Shown piece after piece: positions 18,301-24,800 of a DNA stretch of 64,000 bases (position 1 is the stretch's first letter; each line of letters opens with the position of its first letter). The notes under the pieces were generated by a model. It did no database searches. It was given only the letters and a program-made list of their open reading frames with translations, and had not been told where the DNA came from. Location: positions 186,001 through 250,000 of the forward strand of contig NZ_JAPIVQ010000007.1 of the NCBI RefSeq assembly GCF_026239675.1, in the 5' to 3' direction. Position numbers and translations under genes: made by a program. This stretch comes from Pedobacter sp. PLR (GTDB lineage Bacteria > Bacteroidota > Bacteroidia > Sphingobacteriales > Sphingobacteriaceae).

Positions 18301-20319
18301 GCCTTCTACTCCGTTGGTTTGTGCTGTTGGACTTTTACAGTTCAATGCAGGAACTACTCCTGCGATGGTTACCGTAACCGGCGTACGATTTACACTTGTA
18401 CAACCACCGGCTCCCAGTGTTCCTACAAAATAGGTGGTCGGGCTTGTTAATGCTGGTGTAGTAAAAGTGGTTCCGGTTGCAATTGCTGCACCGCCTGTTG
18501 AGGCGGTAAACCAGTTGATGGTGCTACCTGCTGTTGGCGCAGTAGCGGTAAGTGTTGCCGTTTGTCCGCTGCTGATGATGACATTGGTAACGGAAACCTG
18601 TGCATCTGCCGGTATTGGACTTACGGTAATGGTGGCTGCCTTGCGACTTGTACTTAGACAGGTTCCGCGAACAGCCTCCACGTAATAAGTTGTATTTGCA
18701 GTTAAAGCACCGGTATTAATTGAACTACCTGTGAAGGCAAGAACAGCTCCGTCAGCTGTAGTATACCAATTGTAAATCACTCCTACTTCCGCATTGGTTA
18801 CTGTAAAAATACCTGGTGATCCGGAACAAACTGCATTCGCGGTAACATTAGGCACTTCAGGAACCGCAGTAACGGTTACCGTTACACTGTCCAGGTCTGA
18901 CTCAGAAAGGCATCCGGTTTTCTTTGCAGAAACGTAATAAGTGTAGGCACCCGGAACAACTCCTGTTTCTGTGAAGGTCCCTGTTGCACTCGTACCACGT
19001 AAGGCAATTTCATTTTCAGGAGTTTTACGGTAAAAACTATAAGTAAATCCGCTGTTTGGACTAGTAATGTTTAAAGTCATACTATTTCCGCAAACGCCGG
19101 CTAAGGCACCGTTGGTTGCGCCAACAAAAGTTGGCTTTGCTACTGTTTGTTCAACCTCATGGATATTTAAGCCTCCAGCCAGTAGGTTCCCACCTACATT
19201 AAGAAAGTTGGTTATGCTGATTTTAATACGATCGAATGGAAGCCCCGGTGTAAAAAACACTGGAATTACTCTATTATTTGCGAACAAGGTGAGCAGATCA
19301 AGATTAATCAGATTACTGATTGAAGTCTCGGTACCAACCGGTGTAGTTCCATTATAGGCTTGAAATTTTATATTATTAAACAAACCGACGTTGAGTAAGC
19401 TTGCAGGAACAGAGACCGAAACTCTCGCGACATCGCTTGCTGATGACAATTGATTGAAAAAAATCGTTTGTGAAGTGGTATTTCCCAGTGCTACTAAACC
19501 CGTTTGTAATTGAGTTGCAGTACTTAATTGCTGATCTGCTGAGAAGGAAGGATTCTTTACCAGAGTCGACAAGCTTACATTGACGCCTGTGGTTTCTCCT
19601 ACACTGGCAAAAGCAGAAATTCCGCAACTGGCTGATCCCATGGTAAAAGCATTATAAACCTTCAGGCTTACTGATCCAACCGCAACAGCCAAAAGCTTTG
19701 GTTCAAAACTCAGTCTGATGCGCACCGAATTATAGGCATTCGCTGAGGTAACCGCAAAATAATTATTTCCCTGACCATCCTGAACAATCATAGCTGTTAC
19801 ATTAGCTTCAGGCACTTTAGTGCCAACGCTGCCCGCTGCCGCCCCTGAATAAGCTTCCAGCTTCACTACATCAGTCTTCAGCAATCCTGTTAAATCACTT
19901 ACGAGGCCTAACAGATCCAGGTTCAACCCCTCGCGTGTGAGTGGATCAAAACGGATATAAGTTGTTTGCCCTGCGGTGAGGGCTTGTGGAAACTTGAGTT
20001 GCAACCATGCCTCTCCTACTGTACCGGTGACCAGAGTCGCAGAAAAGTTAGCCGTCAATGTTGCAGCAGCCAAATCATTACCTATTGCCGCATTTTCAGG
20101 ATTAACCACTGTTCCTCCTTCAGGATTAGGCACAGGTGCACTTGGAAACAGCCCAATCGTAGCTTTCGTTACTCCGATAGAGGGAGCTACTGTTGCATAA
20201 TTTTTCGTTTGTGCATACGATTTAAAATTATTTAACGTTAATAAGACACAACTTATAAGAATAAATTTTATTACCTTTAAGTTTCTAAGCTTGCCCGGGA
20301 GGGTAGAAGTAGATTTCAT
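9391..20319 (-). CDS. Giant repeat adhesin with type IX secretion (gliding-type) C-terminal domain
   Basis: A 3642-residue predicted surface adhesin. A signal peptide (residues 1-36, ending NNFKSYAQ) is followed by two N-terminal beta-rich modules (about 40-230 and 232-390) that reappear near 660-810, 1500-1650, 1910-2070 and 2328-2480. Between them lie about 15 Ig-like domains of the CHU_C-associated type, recognised by NWYT/KWYD and TYYVEAV strands. Five putative-Ig (He_PIG-like) repeats occupy 890-1330 and six 90-residue tandem repeats 2656-3196. An FN3-like domain (about 3465-3548) precedes the type B secretion domain (3552-3642), which contains FIPNTFTPNNDGKND and NGVYVYQFEG. It is the first gene of an operon with the PorP/SprF-like and PorE-like genes, with no frameshift over 10.9 kb. 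It may act in attachment, gliding or biofilm; the ligand is unknown. Confidence 0.92.
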   Translation of the reverse strand: MKSTSTLPGKLRNLKVIKFILISCVLLTLNNFKSYAQTKNYATVAPSIGVTKATIGLFPSAPVPNPEGGTVVNPENAAIGNDLAAATLTANFSATLVTGTVGEAWLQLKFPQALTAGQTTYIRFDPLTREGLNLDLLGLVSDLTGLLKTDVVKLEAYSGAAAGSVGTKVPEANVTAMIVQDGQGNNYFAVTSANAYNSVRIRLSFEPKLLAVAVGSVSLKVYNAFTMGSASCGISAFASVGETTGVNVSLSTLVKNPSFSADQQLSTATQLQTGLVALGNTTSQTIFFNQLSSASDVARVSVSVPASLLNVGLFNNIKFQAYNGTTPVGTETSISNLINLDLLTLFANNRVIPVFFTPGLPFDRIKISITNFLNVGGNLLAGGLNIHEVEQTVAKPTFVGATNGALAGVCGNSMTLNITSPNSGFTYSFYRKTPENEIALRGTSATGTFTETGVVPGAYTYYVSAKKTGCLSESDLDSVTVTVTAVPEVPNVTANAVCSGSPGIFTVTNAEVGVIYNWYTTADGAVLAFTGSSINTGALTANTTYYVEAVRGTCLSTSRKAATITVSPIPADAQVSVTNVIISSGQTATLTATAPTAGSTINWFTASTGGAAIATGTTFTTPALTSPTTYFVGTLGAGGCTSVNRTPVTVTIAGVVPALNCKSPTAQTNGVEGLLCLLCGISDPVNAIDADPATFSEIRVNVGLAAAAYQRLIFPAAGVATDSIRLVLGTPGGLADLSLLGGITVNVMNGNNIVSTYQLNSGLISLQLLENKTARVTIPAGAIYDRVELRVGGLLSALTSLNVYAAEVIYPNPVIATTGRDICSGAGASLSATPAAGTILNWYANSSGGTSLATGNTYSPTGLTANTTYFVEVSKGGCANTDRVPVTVNVNPAIVFAATTLKAATASSPYSKQITAATGGTPVFTYTLAPGLGNLPAGLSLSTTGLITGTPTANATTDYNFSIIAKDGKGCIATTAFNLKLTAALTLPSATLPNGTVSVLYPNQLLPVATGGTGPYTYVATNTPPGLTFNDTTPGISGTPTQAGTYPVQVAVTDANGNTITQNYTIVVKDLLVLPAATLANGTVGVNYPAQRIPEATGGTGPYTYTATGLAPGHDFNISTREVTGIPTTAGPYTVLVTVTDAEGKTATNTYPLTIGAALVLPPATLADGNVGIAYTPQTIPAAIGGTGPYTYTAANLPLDLSFDPGTRVISGTPAQSGLYSVSVTVTDQAGTTATNTYALRVIGALSLPSAALADGTVGTAYPAVVLPSVTGGTSPYTYTSANVPAGLNFNPATNTLSGTPTLGGTFTFQITAKDAANNATTTDFIIKVKVGDPVIASTSTCAGTSATLTPANVLSGVTYNWYGATGSTPVFTGNSFSTPALTANTTYYVEAVSGTAVSNRMPVTITVRPAPALAVLTENQIISAGQTATLEATADAGNTISWFSNSTGGTALATGGSFTTPVLTANTTYFIETQNSSGCLSATRVPVTVTVTPLPTNASCNAATAQQTAIDGLCLLCGANDPGGSTDADPNTFTTIHLTVGVGATGYQRLIFANPGNAADSIRLDIGAAVGLADVGVLGGATVTVYNGTTLVSTYPLNSSLIQLSLLNPNRAQLTIPAGGVYDRVEIRFGAVVSALNSLDIYGATVIYPGPTVAAIGQTTCAGSTTTLTATANGDTNLKWYATANSGTELGTGSSFTTPVLNATTTYYIEVSRGNCANVNRVPVTVTITPAPTAPVLATVLPVCYGSTASLTVSNATAGLNYNWYTVPTGGTSVFTGATFVTSALTANAIYYVEAISPGCGGSTRTAVPVTVNPIVSLPQVHASATTVNAGQTVLLNISPVLADVTYNWYTDLNGTIPVYSGPTYVTPPLTVNTTYYVEAKSNLTGCLSLSRVQVSITVNNGGNPNPVACEAAVSETNGVIGVALLSGVFNAQLAVDQDTQTGSSLVMPVGALGAYVYQRLSFGSVSSVGDTVKVLLNTPGRLLSLGLLSNIEIGTLNGATSNNDAVAISNTNLVNLELLSNDTQALLTFVPTLPFDQVEIRLNAGLAGVLSSVDINYAQRKLLAPTLTVPNQTVCAGGAVTLTVRNPNPSIIYKWYDATGAVELFTGSSYSPTVNANSIFYVSANTATCESYRTKVSVTVTPLPVAPTLVTANVVTCPGSDVILEVKDPIAGMTYRWYNSADVYQAGKDGVTFTITNVTGAVSYSVEASLATCGVSVAKATANVSLGALTEPVITPSALTVTSGTPAVLTASSSTAGAVFTWYTDVDLTNQVSTDAIFQTGPIMNNGTTNIVNTYYVTAAVPGGCTSAAASVSVTILPAGTPVDAPCEFASVAVRSGVDGVALLTDVFNKERAVDNDANSASSLVMPVGVLGASVYQHVGFTRLSNVGDTVRIRLTSPGKLLNVAVLSALELTTYNNLVSNNDMITASNPLITLDILSNDGDRILSFVPQKQFDGVELRLRSGLVAVLSTVDLNYVQRVQIAPKVADATVSACVGTAAILSVLNPDATATYKWYTGTSTTAETQTGPNFTTAGNLAVGTYDYYVTVTRDNCESAKTKVTVTILPAPDAPVAVAGNPATICPASPATTLAVTAVAGVTYNWYDALTGGTLLAANTASYTTAANLITGDHDFFVEAVNANSCVSTAARTKITIKVNPASTAADITVTGAEKGLCKDNTATLTASSLTVDSPVFNWYTDPTLAGAPIFSGPVFSPVVTVSTMYYVTVSGTNKCANNAANAKIVSIIVNPPAIATDINVNGAAAPFCAGATASLRATSPGVVNPVFSWYTNAQLSGVPIFTGAVFNTLVTVSTTYYVSVSGDNKCPNLPGTGKEVAITVNTPATDADIAVTGNGTPFCAGTKAVLTASSTTVDNPKFIWYSDVDLTKEVFRGKVYETTVTASTTFYVTVSGDNKCANNIGNAEIVALVVNNPGTPADINITGINTNYCKGSTARLTASSPDVDTPVFTWYNDANLTDVAFSGPVFEPVLSATTTYYVTVRGTNRCENLSSGAKVVTITVNPTGVAADINVAGNNAPFCVGTKALLTATADNVTSPVFTWYSDAALTSVAWNGPVFEPLVTTTTTFYVTVSGSNRCQNAVGDARIVTLIVNPPAVATDLIVSGAETAVCEGTPVKLTAVSTTVSSPVFTWYTDEALMNAVFTGPVLEKVFNATTTYYVTVKGANKCENLPGTAKVITVTVNALPEVPVIVNGAGAGICAGDNITLSVQTPRTGTTYQWYDAATGGTLLGSGTTLQTGVLNLTKDFYLLATNTTGCGLLSGRVKVTVIVNVKPAVPSVVAAAVSTCSASPAVLTIANPINGITYNWYSNPTGGTPLGTGVNFTTGPISTTSTFYAEAATATCTSISRTAVVVTPSTLPNAPASVSGATNPLCSTNTAVLTVNNPDPALTYRWYSVETNGTHLAEGNSFTTPGLTATTTYYVASVNTQTGCQSSSRTAVTITILPKLAAPVVSVQSATATSVTFIWPAIAGARGYEVSVDGGNTWITPGSGLTGTTHTIEGLKPDQAISISVRATGQLACQMSDATTFSSKADNPAGNQVFIPNTFTPNNDGKNDVLYVYGNTIAKMRLRVYNQWGQFLFESTNVQTGWDGTYKGQVQPNGVYVYQFEGELNDGTKTTKKGTITLLR
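10730..12350 (-). repeat. Six tandem ~270-bp repeats inside the adhesin gene
   Basis: Six consecutive units of 268-273 bp encode ~90-residue Ig-like domains. Each carries an early Cys after xPFCxG-like residues, a central F-x-WYxD strand, a TTxYYVTVxG strand and a second Cys in NKC/NRC. Anchors in the DNA (the Tyr-Tyr-Val strand) recur near 10797, 11065, 11336, 11605, 11876 and 12149. The nearly constant period suggests unit duplication. Confidence 0.88.
16330..17640 (-). repeat. Five tandem ~260-bp putative-Ig (He_PIG-like) repeats inside the adhesin gene
   Basis: Five units of about 87 residues share ATLxxGTVGxxYPAQ near the start, ATGGTGPYTYTA in the middle and GTPTxxGTYxVxVTVTDAxG near the end. 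This is the pattern of putative Ig/cadherin-like domains in bacterial surface proteins. In DNA the GGTGPYTY segment recurs near 16487, 16746, 17005, 17271 and 17547. Confidence 0.88.
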
Positions 20320-20621
20320 AGGAGCGGAATTGGAACGATTTAATTATACTTTAGTGCAATTTTAGTCATAGCTAAGTTCCTAAGACCTGTTCGAATTGTT
20401 CATTTAAGCAAACCAGAATAAATTTCTTATTCATTTTGTTCATTTTGACATGCACCAATTTTCCTCTACGCGAAAAAACACGTATAAAAACCTAATAAGC
20501 AGGTATTTATACTGTATCTGCGTATTTTATTCTTTTTTTACTTTTTTTACCGCTGTTCATTATTGTGTTGAAAGCATTATATTCGTTTAGTTTAAGGAAT
20601 TAACGCCCACTCAGCCTACCT
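20320..20621. promoter_or_regulatory. Divergent intergenic region between the adhesin operon and the STAND NTPase gene
   Basis: A 302-bp AT-rich gap that must hold the promoters of both divergent units. No perfect TTG/TAnnTTTG pair was found on either strand. Near the adhesin start the best minus-strand candidate is TAAAATTG, one base off the -7 consensus. Runs of T occupy 20525-20550. No gene seen. Confidence 0.4.
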
Positions 20622-23144
20622 ATGGAGGATATATTTACCCTAAATGAAGTGAAGAGTCTTATCCTGGTGAAAACAGGAATTCGGACCATCACTCCTGCTG
20701 ACTGTAAAAGGATCTCCATTGAAATCAGCAAAACACTTAATAAAAACGTCAGCGAAACGACGATCAAACGATTGTTTGGGTTTGCTGTTGTAAAACATAA
20801 TTTTTCAAAATTCACCCTGACTACGCTTGCTGAATACGTAAATAAGGAAGATCCTAAAAGCTGGACTAATGCCTTGCCTGCCAATACTCAGGCGCCTGTT
20901 CATACCTGGTCTGATATCCGGGCGAATGCGAAAAAGGTGACTAATTTCACGTTAAAAGGTATTAAAAACAGATCTGGCATTCCCTACGAAATGACGATCA
21001 GCAGAAAGTTTGCTGAGCATGATTTTGATGATTTCTTTAAAAGCGATTATAGTTTTACCTGTTTCATTTCTCAACCTGGTTATGGAAGGACCATTTTATT
21101 AAGCCATTTAGTAGAAAAGTTTTTCCAGAGTGATGCAGCTACACATTTAGATTCAACAGCTTTATTCCTTACGGCGAGTAATATTTTCAATCCGGACCAG
21201 CATCACATCAGCTTTGAAGACCGCCTGAAAATGCAACTGGGCATCCCCCATCACGAAAGCTTGTTAGAGCACATCAGTGAAAACCATAAAGCCAGCGGCA
21301 AAAAATTTGTGGTGATCATTGACGGCTTTTCGGAGGTGATGGTAAAACGGGATCTAAAAAAACAGATGTTTGAAAACATCATCAGTTTTATCTGTGCTAT
21401 TGAGCATAATGATGCTATAAAGTTGGTAATGAGCATGCGCTCTACCACCTGGATGAGGTTCTATGATTGCATCAGACATTCGGCCTTTTTAAGGTCTAAA
21501 TGGTTTTCAGGGAATTATTTCAATCACAATGAAGTGTCTAATGTCCCTCCCCTAACAGGTCAGGAGATAGACCGGATCATTCATAAAATCAACAAATCGG
21601 ATGTCAATGAATTAAATCCGAAGCTAAAAACTCAATTGAAGTTCCCTTTATATATTCAGCTTTATTATCAGCTGAAAGAAGAAGATCCTTATTTCAATTA
21701 TTCCAGCAGCATTACTTTCCATGAACTGATTTCCAGATTCATTCAGGAAAAGATCTATAAATCCAATTATTACACAGAGAAAATCCTATTCCTGAAGAAG
21801 GTAATTCAGCTGACCGGATACGGCAAGAAAGCAAATTCAGTTCCGAAAGACCTGCTGATTGCGGAATTATCGGCCTTCAAGAATGCTTATATGGAATTGG
21901 TTTCTGAAGGTATTTTAGTAGAAGAAAAGAGCCAGGATGATTACCAGCCAAGGGAATATGTCCGTTTTATCTATCCGCATATCTTTGAATATTTTCTATT
22001 TATAGAGTTACTGGAAAAGTTTCATTTACAGGTCAACTGGACCTTCTTTGAATTTATCCAACGTAATTATGAGAGCAATAATGTTCGTTTTCACCTGCTG
22101 CAATGGACTATCCGTTTTATCATCAGGATTGGTGATTTCAGTGCATTAGCACATATATTTGATCTGGATCTCAATCATTTTGAGCGCAATTACCTGATTT
22201 TATTTATCGCTGAGAACATCCGGTTTCGCTCCAGATACAGTCCGGATACTTTTAAATTACTGACAGAACACAAGCTACATGACACGCTGATCAAACAACT
22301 CATCAATTTTGACTTTGTAGATTCCTGTTATAAAGAGGCTGTCAATGTATTGGCAGAGGTTACCGACAGTGATGAGAACCGGGCTATTTACGAAAGCATT
22401 TTAGCGATTTTTGATGTAATGAGCATGGATCAGGACCATATTGCGATACGGCTGACAAAAATCGCAGCAATGGACTTAACCGACTGGTCCATCAGCCCTT
22501 ATGAAGTTTGCTGGTTGATTTACTTAAAACTCAGCAACCGGCCTGATGACGCCCATCCTCTTGTTCAGGATTTGGAAAATTTCAAATTTCCCCTTACAGA
22601 AAACAGGGCCGCAATTGACACCAGACAGGGCATTTCTTACCTGCTGCTCATCATGCTAAATAAATTCTATGGCACCGAAGAAGGCACCCTAAAAATCATT
22701 CAGCGCATCACGAAGCTACATCCAAGAATGTTTTCCAGGAGATCTCCTTTTACCATCTTTATGATGACCATTTTAGGAATATCAAATTCTAAAATTAACC
22801 CGGGAAAGAAAACAGATCAGCTGGAGCATATTTTAGCAGGCATCCATGAGAACAAGTCCAGGTTCAAGCTATCAGAATACTCAGAATGTATGTTTAGAAT
22901 CATGATGGCCAATCAATTGAGGTTGCGTGGAGAATTCGTCAAAGCGTATGAATATTGCAATGAGTGCCTTCAGATTTTCAAAAGAAACGAACTCAATCTG
23001 AACTGCATCATGGTCTATGACCTGATGATTGCGATCTTCCAGGACTTGAATGACGCAGTCAAGGTAAATGAGTATAAGTATGAAAGGCTTTGTTTTATGG
23101 AGGAAAGAAAAATCCCCCATCGTTTATTAGTGAAAGCAGGATAA
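20622..23144 (+). CDS. STAND/NACHT-like P-loop NTPase with N-terminal HTH-like domain
   Basis: An 840-residue protein of unknown role. Residues ~25-80 (CKRISIEISKTLNKNVSETT, then IKRLFGFA) resemble a helix-turn-helix-like domain. A P-loop NTPase domain follows: Walker A region SQPGYGRT with Arg156 where Lys is expected, hydrophobic Walker B strand KKFVVIIDG with Asp234, and a sensor-like strand KLVMSMRSTTW. The C-terminal half (about 400-840) is helical, possibly TPR- or HEAT-like. No membrane segment or signal peptide is present, so it is probably cytoplasmic. It is transcribed divergently from the adhesin operon across 302 bp and converges on the PAS-LuxR gene. A signalling or regulatory STAND protein is inferred; defence or adhesin control are both possible. 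Confidence 0.65.
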   Translation: MEDIFTLNEVKSLILVKTGIRTITPADCKRISIEISKTLNKNVSETTIKRLFGFAVVKHNFSKFTLTTLAEYVNKEDPKSWTNALPANTQAPVHTWSDIRANAKKVTNFTLKGIKNRSGIPYEMTISRKFAEHDFDDFFKSDYSFTCFISQPGYGRTILLSHLVEKFFQSDAATHLDSTALFLTASNIFNPDQHHISFEDRLKMQLGIPHHESLLEHISENHKASGKKFVVIIDGFSEVMVKRDLKKQMFENIISFICAIEHNDAIKLVMSMRSTTWMRFYDCIRHSAFLRSKWFSGNYFNHNEVSNVPPLTGQEIDRIIHKINKSDVNELNPKLKTQLKFPLYIQLYYQLKEEDPYFNYSSSITFHELISRFIQEKIYKSNYYTEKILFLKKVIQLTGYGKKANSVPKDLLIAELSAFKNAYMELVSEGILVEEKSQDDYQPREYVRFIYPHIFEYFLFIELLEKFHLQVNWTFFEFIQRNYESNNVRFHLLQWTIRFIIRIGDFSALAHIFDLDLNHFERNYLILFIAENIRFRSRYSPDTFKLLTEHKLHDTLIKQLINFDFVDSCYKEAVNVLAEVTDSDENRAIYESILAIFDVMSMDQDHIAIRLTKIAAMDLTDWSISPYEVCWLIYLKLSNRPDDAHPLVQDLENFKFPLTENRAAIDTRQGISYLLLIMLNKFYGTEEGTLKIIQRITKLHPRMFSRRSPFTIFMMTILGISNSKINPGKKTDQLEHILAGIHENKSRFKLSEYSECMFRIMMANQLRLRGEFVKAYEYCNECLQIFKRNELNLNCIMVYDLMIAIFQDLNDAVKVNEYKYERLCFMEERKIPHRLLVKAG

Positions 23145-23179
23145 TTCCCTATTGAAATAGAAAAGATCATTTAAAATAG

Positions 23180-23213
23180 AAAAGGGCCTGCGCTTCAAGA
23201 ACAGACCCTTTTC
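23180..23213. terminator. Bidirectional terminator between convergent NTPase and PAS-LuxR genes
   Basis: AAAAGGGCCTG (23180-23190) pairs with CAGACCCTTTT (23202-23212) around an 11-nt loop with one mismatch. The stem is flanked by A-rich and T-rich tracts on either side. It lies between two convergent stop codons, so it can serve both genes. Confidence 0.7.
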
Positions 23214-23223
23214 ATCATTCAGA

Positions 23224-23997
23224 TTAGATTAACCCTTCTCTTACGCATAAACTGATCAGTTCGGAGCTGGTCTTCACGCCAGACTTCCTGATGATGTTTT
23301 TGCGGTGCGAATGCACGGTATGCAGAGAGATAAACAGCGTATCCGCAATCTCTTCACTCTTATTACCGAGTGCAATCAACTTAATGATTTCCATTTCTCT
23401 TTTGCTAAACTGCAGGTTTAAGGCATGGTTTTCCGACTCCGCATTGAGGGTAACCGGCCAGACTTTCTTGGTCCCTTGTGTGTCTACCAAAGAAGGGATG
23501 TAATTATTGACCGAGGTAATGTGATTCACATTGGTGTGAATGTGTAATACCTGAGCTATCCTACCCGAATCATCTTTAGAAAGATAGACGGATTCATTAT
23601 GAAACAGTTCATAACTCCCGTCTGCCAATTTAAACCTAAGGCAGTAAGAGGTTTTATAATAGGTTTTTATACTTTCTTTATTCATTTGATCAAGCATGAA
23701 GCGCACGCTTGCCGATTCCGTCTGAGCCACATAATTGACATCCGCTGGATGTATACGGCCTAAGATATCATCAACTGTGGCAGATGTTGGGTCCAGGCCC
23801 AACACATCAGCAATTCCGGGGTCTACATACTTGATTTTTTTATCGCAAAAATCTACTACGTAATAAAAGTTCCCCGAGCTAAGAAATGAGGGTAGAAACT
23901 GATCTAAATTCAATTCAGGCAGGGCTATAGTCGAACGTGTATAAAAATCACTATACCTGTTCCAGGTATCGTAAATGACGTTGTTATTAGATTCCAT
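23224..23997 (-). CDS. PAS domain LuxR-type transcriptional regulator
   Basis: 257-residue predicted transcription factor. Residues ~45-160 form a PAS-like sensor (FYYVVDFCDKKIKYVDPGIA, then DILGRIHPADV, the usual PAS/PAC pattern). Residues ~190-257 form a LuxR/GerE helix-turn-helix with FSKREMEIIKLIALG, SEEIADTLFISLHTV and HSHRKNIIRKSG. No receiver domain is present, so activity is probably controlled by a PAS ligand or partner. It converges on the STAND NTPase gene and is preceded by a 0.93-kb gene-free stretch separating it from the polysaccharide locus. It might regulate either flank, but no target is shown by the sequence. Confidence 0.85.
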   Translation of the reverse strand: MESNNNVIYDTWNRYSDFYTRSTIALPELNLDQFLPSFLSSGNFYYVVDFCDKKIKYVDPGIADVLGLDPTSATVDDILGRIHPADVNYVAQTESASVRFMLDQMNKESIKTYYKTSYCLRFKLADGSYELFHNESVYLSKDDSGRIAQVLHIHTNVNHITSVNNYIPSLVDTQGTKKVWPVTLNAESENHALNLQFSKREMEIIKLIALGNKSEEIADTLFISLHTVHSHRKNIIRKSGVKTSSELISLCVREGLI

Positions 23998-24167
23998 AAT
24001 GTTAATTAAATAGATTAAAAAAATAAAAAAGCGTGTTCTTTACCTTTTTTAAAAATGTAAAATGAGTAGCGCGGAGGGTTAATGTAAGTTTACCCTCTTT
24101 CGGCTACCAGATACAATTATTCATTAACAAGTAGACCTCTAAGGATTGATTTTCGTGTTGTTCACTG

Positions 24168-24195
24168 ATTTCGCTGACGACTCGTGAAGCGAAAT
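24168..24195. repeat. Inverted repeat upstream of the PAS-LuxR gene
   Basis: ATTTCGCT (24168-24175) and AGCGAAAT (24188-24195) are exact complements with a 12-nt spacer. TTCAC/GTGAA at 24161-24165/24184-24188 gives an overlapping alternative pairing. It sits about 170 bp upstream of the regulator start. Operator or RNA hairpin cannot be distinguished. Confidence 0.4.
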
Positions 24196-24600
24196 AATTA
24201 AGAGAATTTTTTAACATTGTAAATAGGGATTAGATTAATAATTATGGATTGATTAGATTCATATTTAAAAGGATACAACTCATGCTTTTTTTCATCTGCA
24301 TCATCTTTTTCCAAATCAAAAACTATCATTTCCTACCGGAAGGCGCAAAAAAACAAGCAGCCTTTTCAGAAGGTATCAACAAAGTGACAATTGAAAAACG
24401 ATATAAATGAAAGATTATTGCTTCGATTGAAGAGCAACAGTGATTTGAAAGGGTTAAACTAAAGATGAGCATCGGCATAAAAAACTAGTTATTTTAATTT
24501 AAAAGAAATTCAAGTGATTCACAACCCCTGAGCATATAAGCACCCAAAGGAATTAAACTTCTAAAGACCGGTTAACCGCAAAAATTAATCCAAGTACCCA

Positions 24601-24680
24601 AAAAAAGCATCCCTATAACTAGTGATTTTATTGAACCTGGATTCAACAAATGGATTACACGTAGTTAAAAGGATGCTTTT
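24601..24680. repeat. Long-range imperfect hairpin (possible terminator of the rml operon)
   Basis: AAAAGCATCC (24603-24612) and GGATGCTTTT (24671-24680) are exact complements. Inside them TAACTA-GTG pairs with CACGTAGTTA, and TTGAA-CCTGGA-TTCAA forms an inner loop, giving a nearly continuous ~78-nt hairpin. On the minus strand the stem is followed by TTTTTTTGGG, so it could terminate transcripts reading out of rmlA, whose stop lies ~245 bp away. The length and nested pairing are unusual for a plain terminator. Confidence 0.5.
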
Positions 24681-24744
24681 ATACTTATTTATGAAAATTT
24701 TGAGGGATCAAATCTTCCGGAATGTGATACTTGTTCAAAATGAC

Positions 24745-24800
24745 AGCTTTTAAAGCTCTGAATTTGTATCAAATAGCTACAAAACTGTCTCCAAATTCAG
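24745..24800. repeat. Two adjoining inverted repeats downstream of rmlA
   Basis: AGCTTTTAAAGCT (24745-24757) is a perfect 6-bp dyad around one base. It is directly followed by CTGAATTTG (24758-24766), whose exact complement CAAATTCAG is at 24792-24800. Together they would fold into two stacked hairpins. No gene or T-run is associated. Confidence 0.4.

Noticed and set aside
9391..20319. CRISPR-like reading of the regular repeats
   Set aside because: Repeats are 260-270 bp, coding and in frame, with no short direct repeats plus unique spacers and no cas genes nearby.
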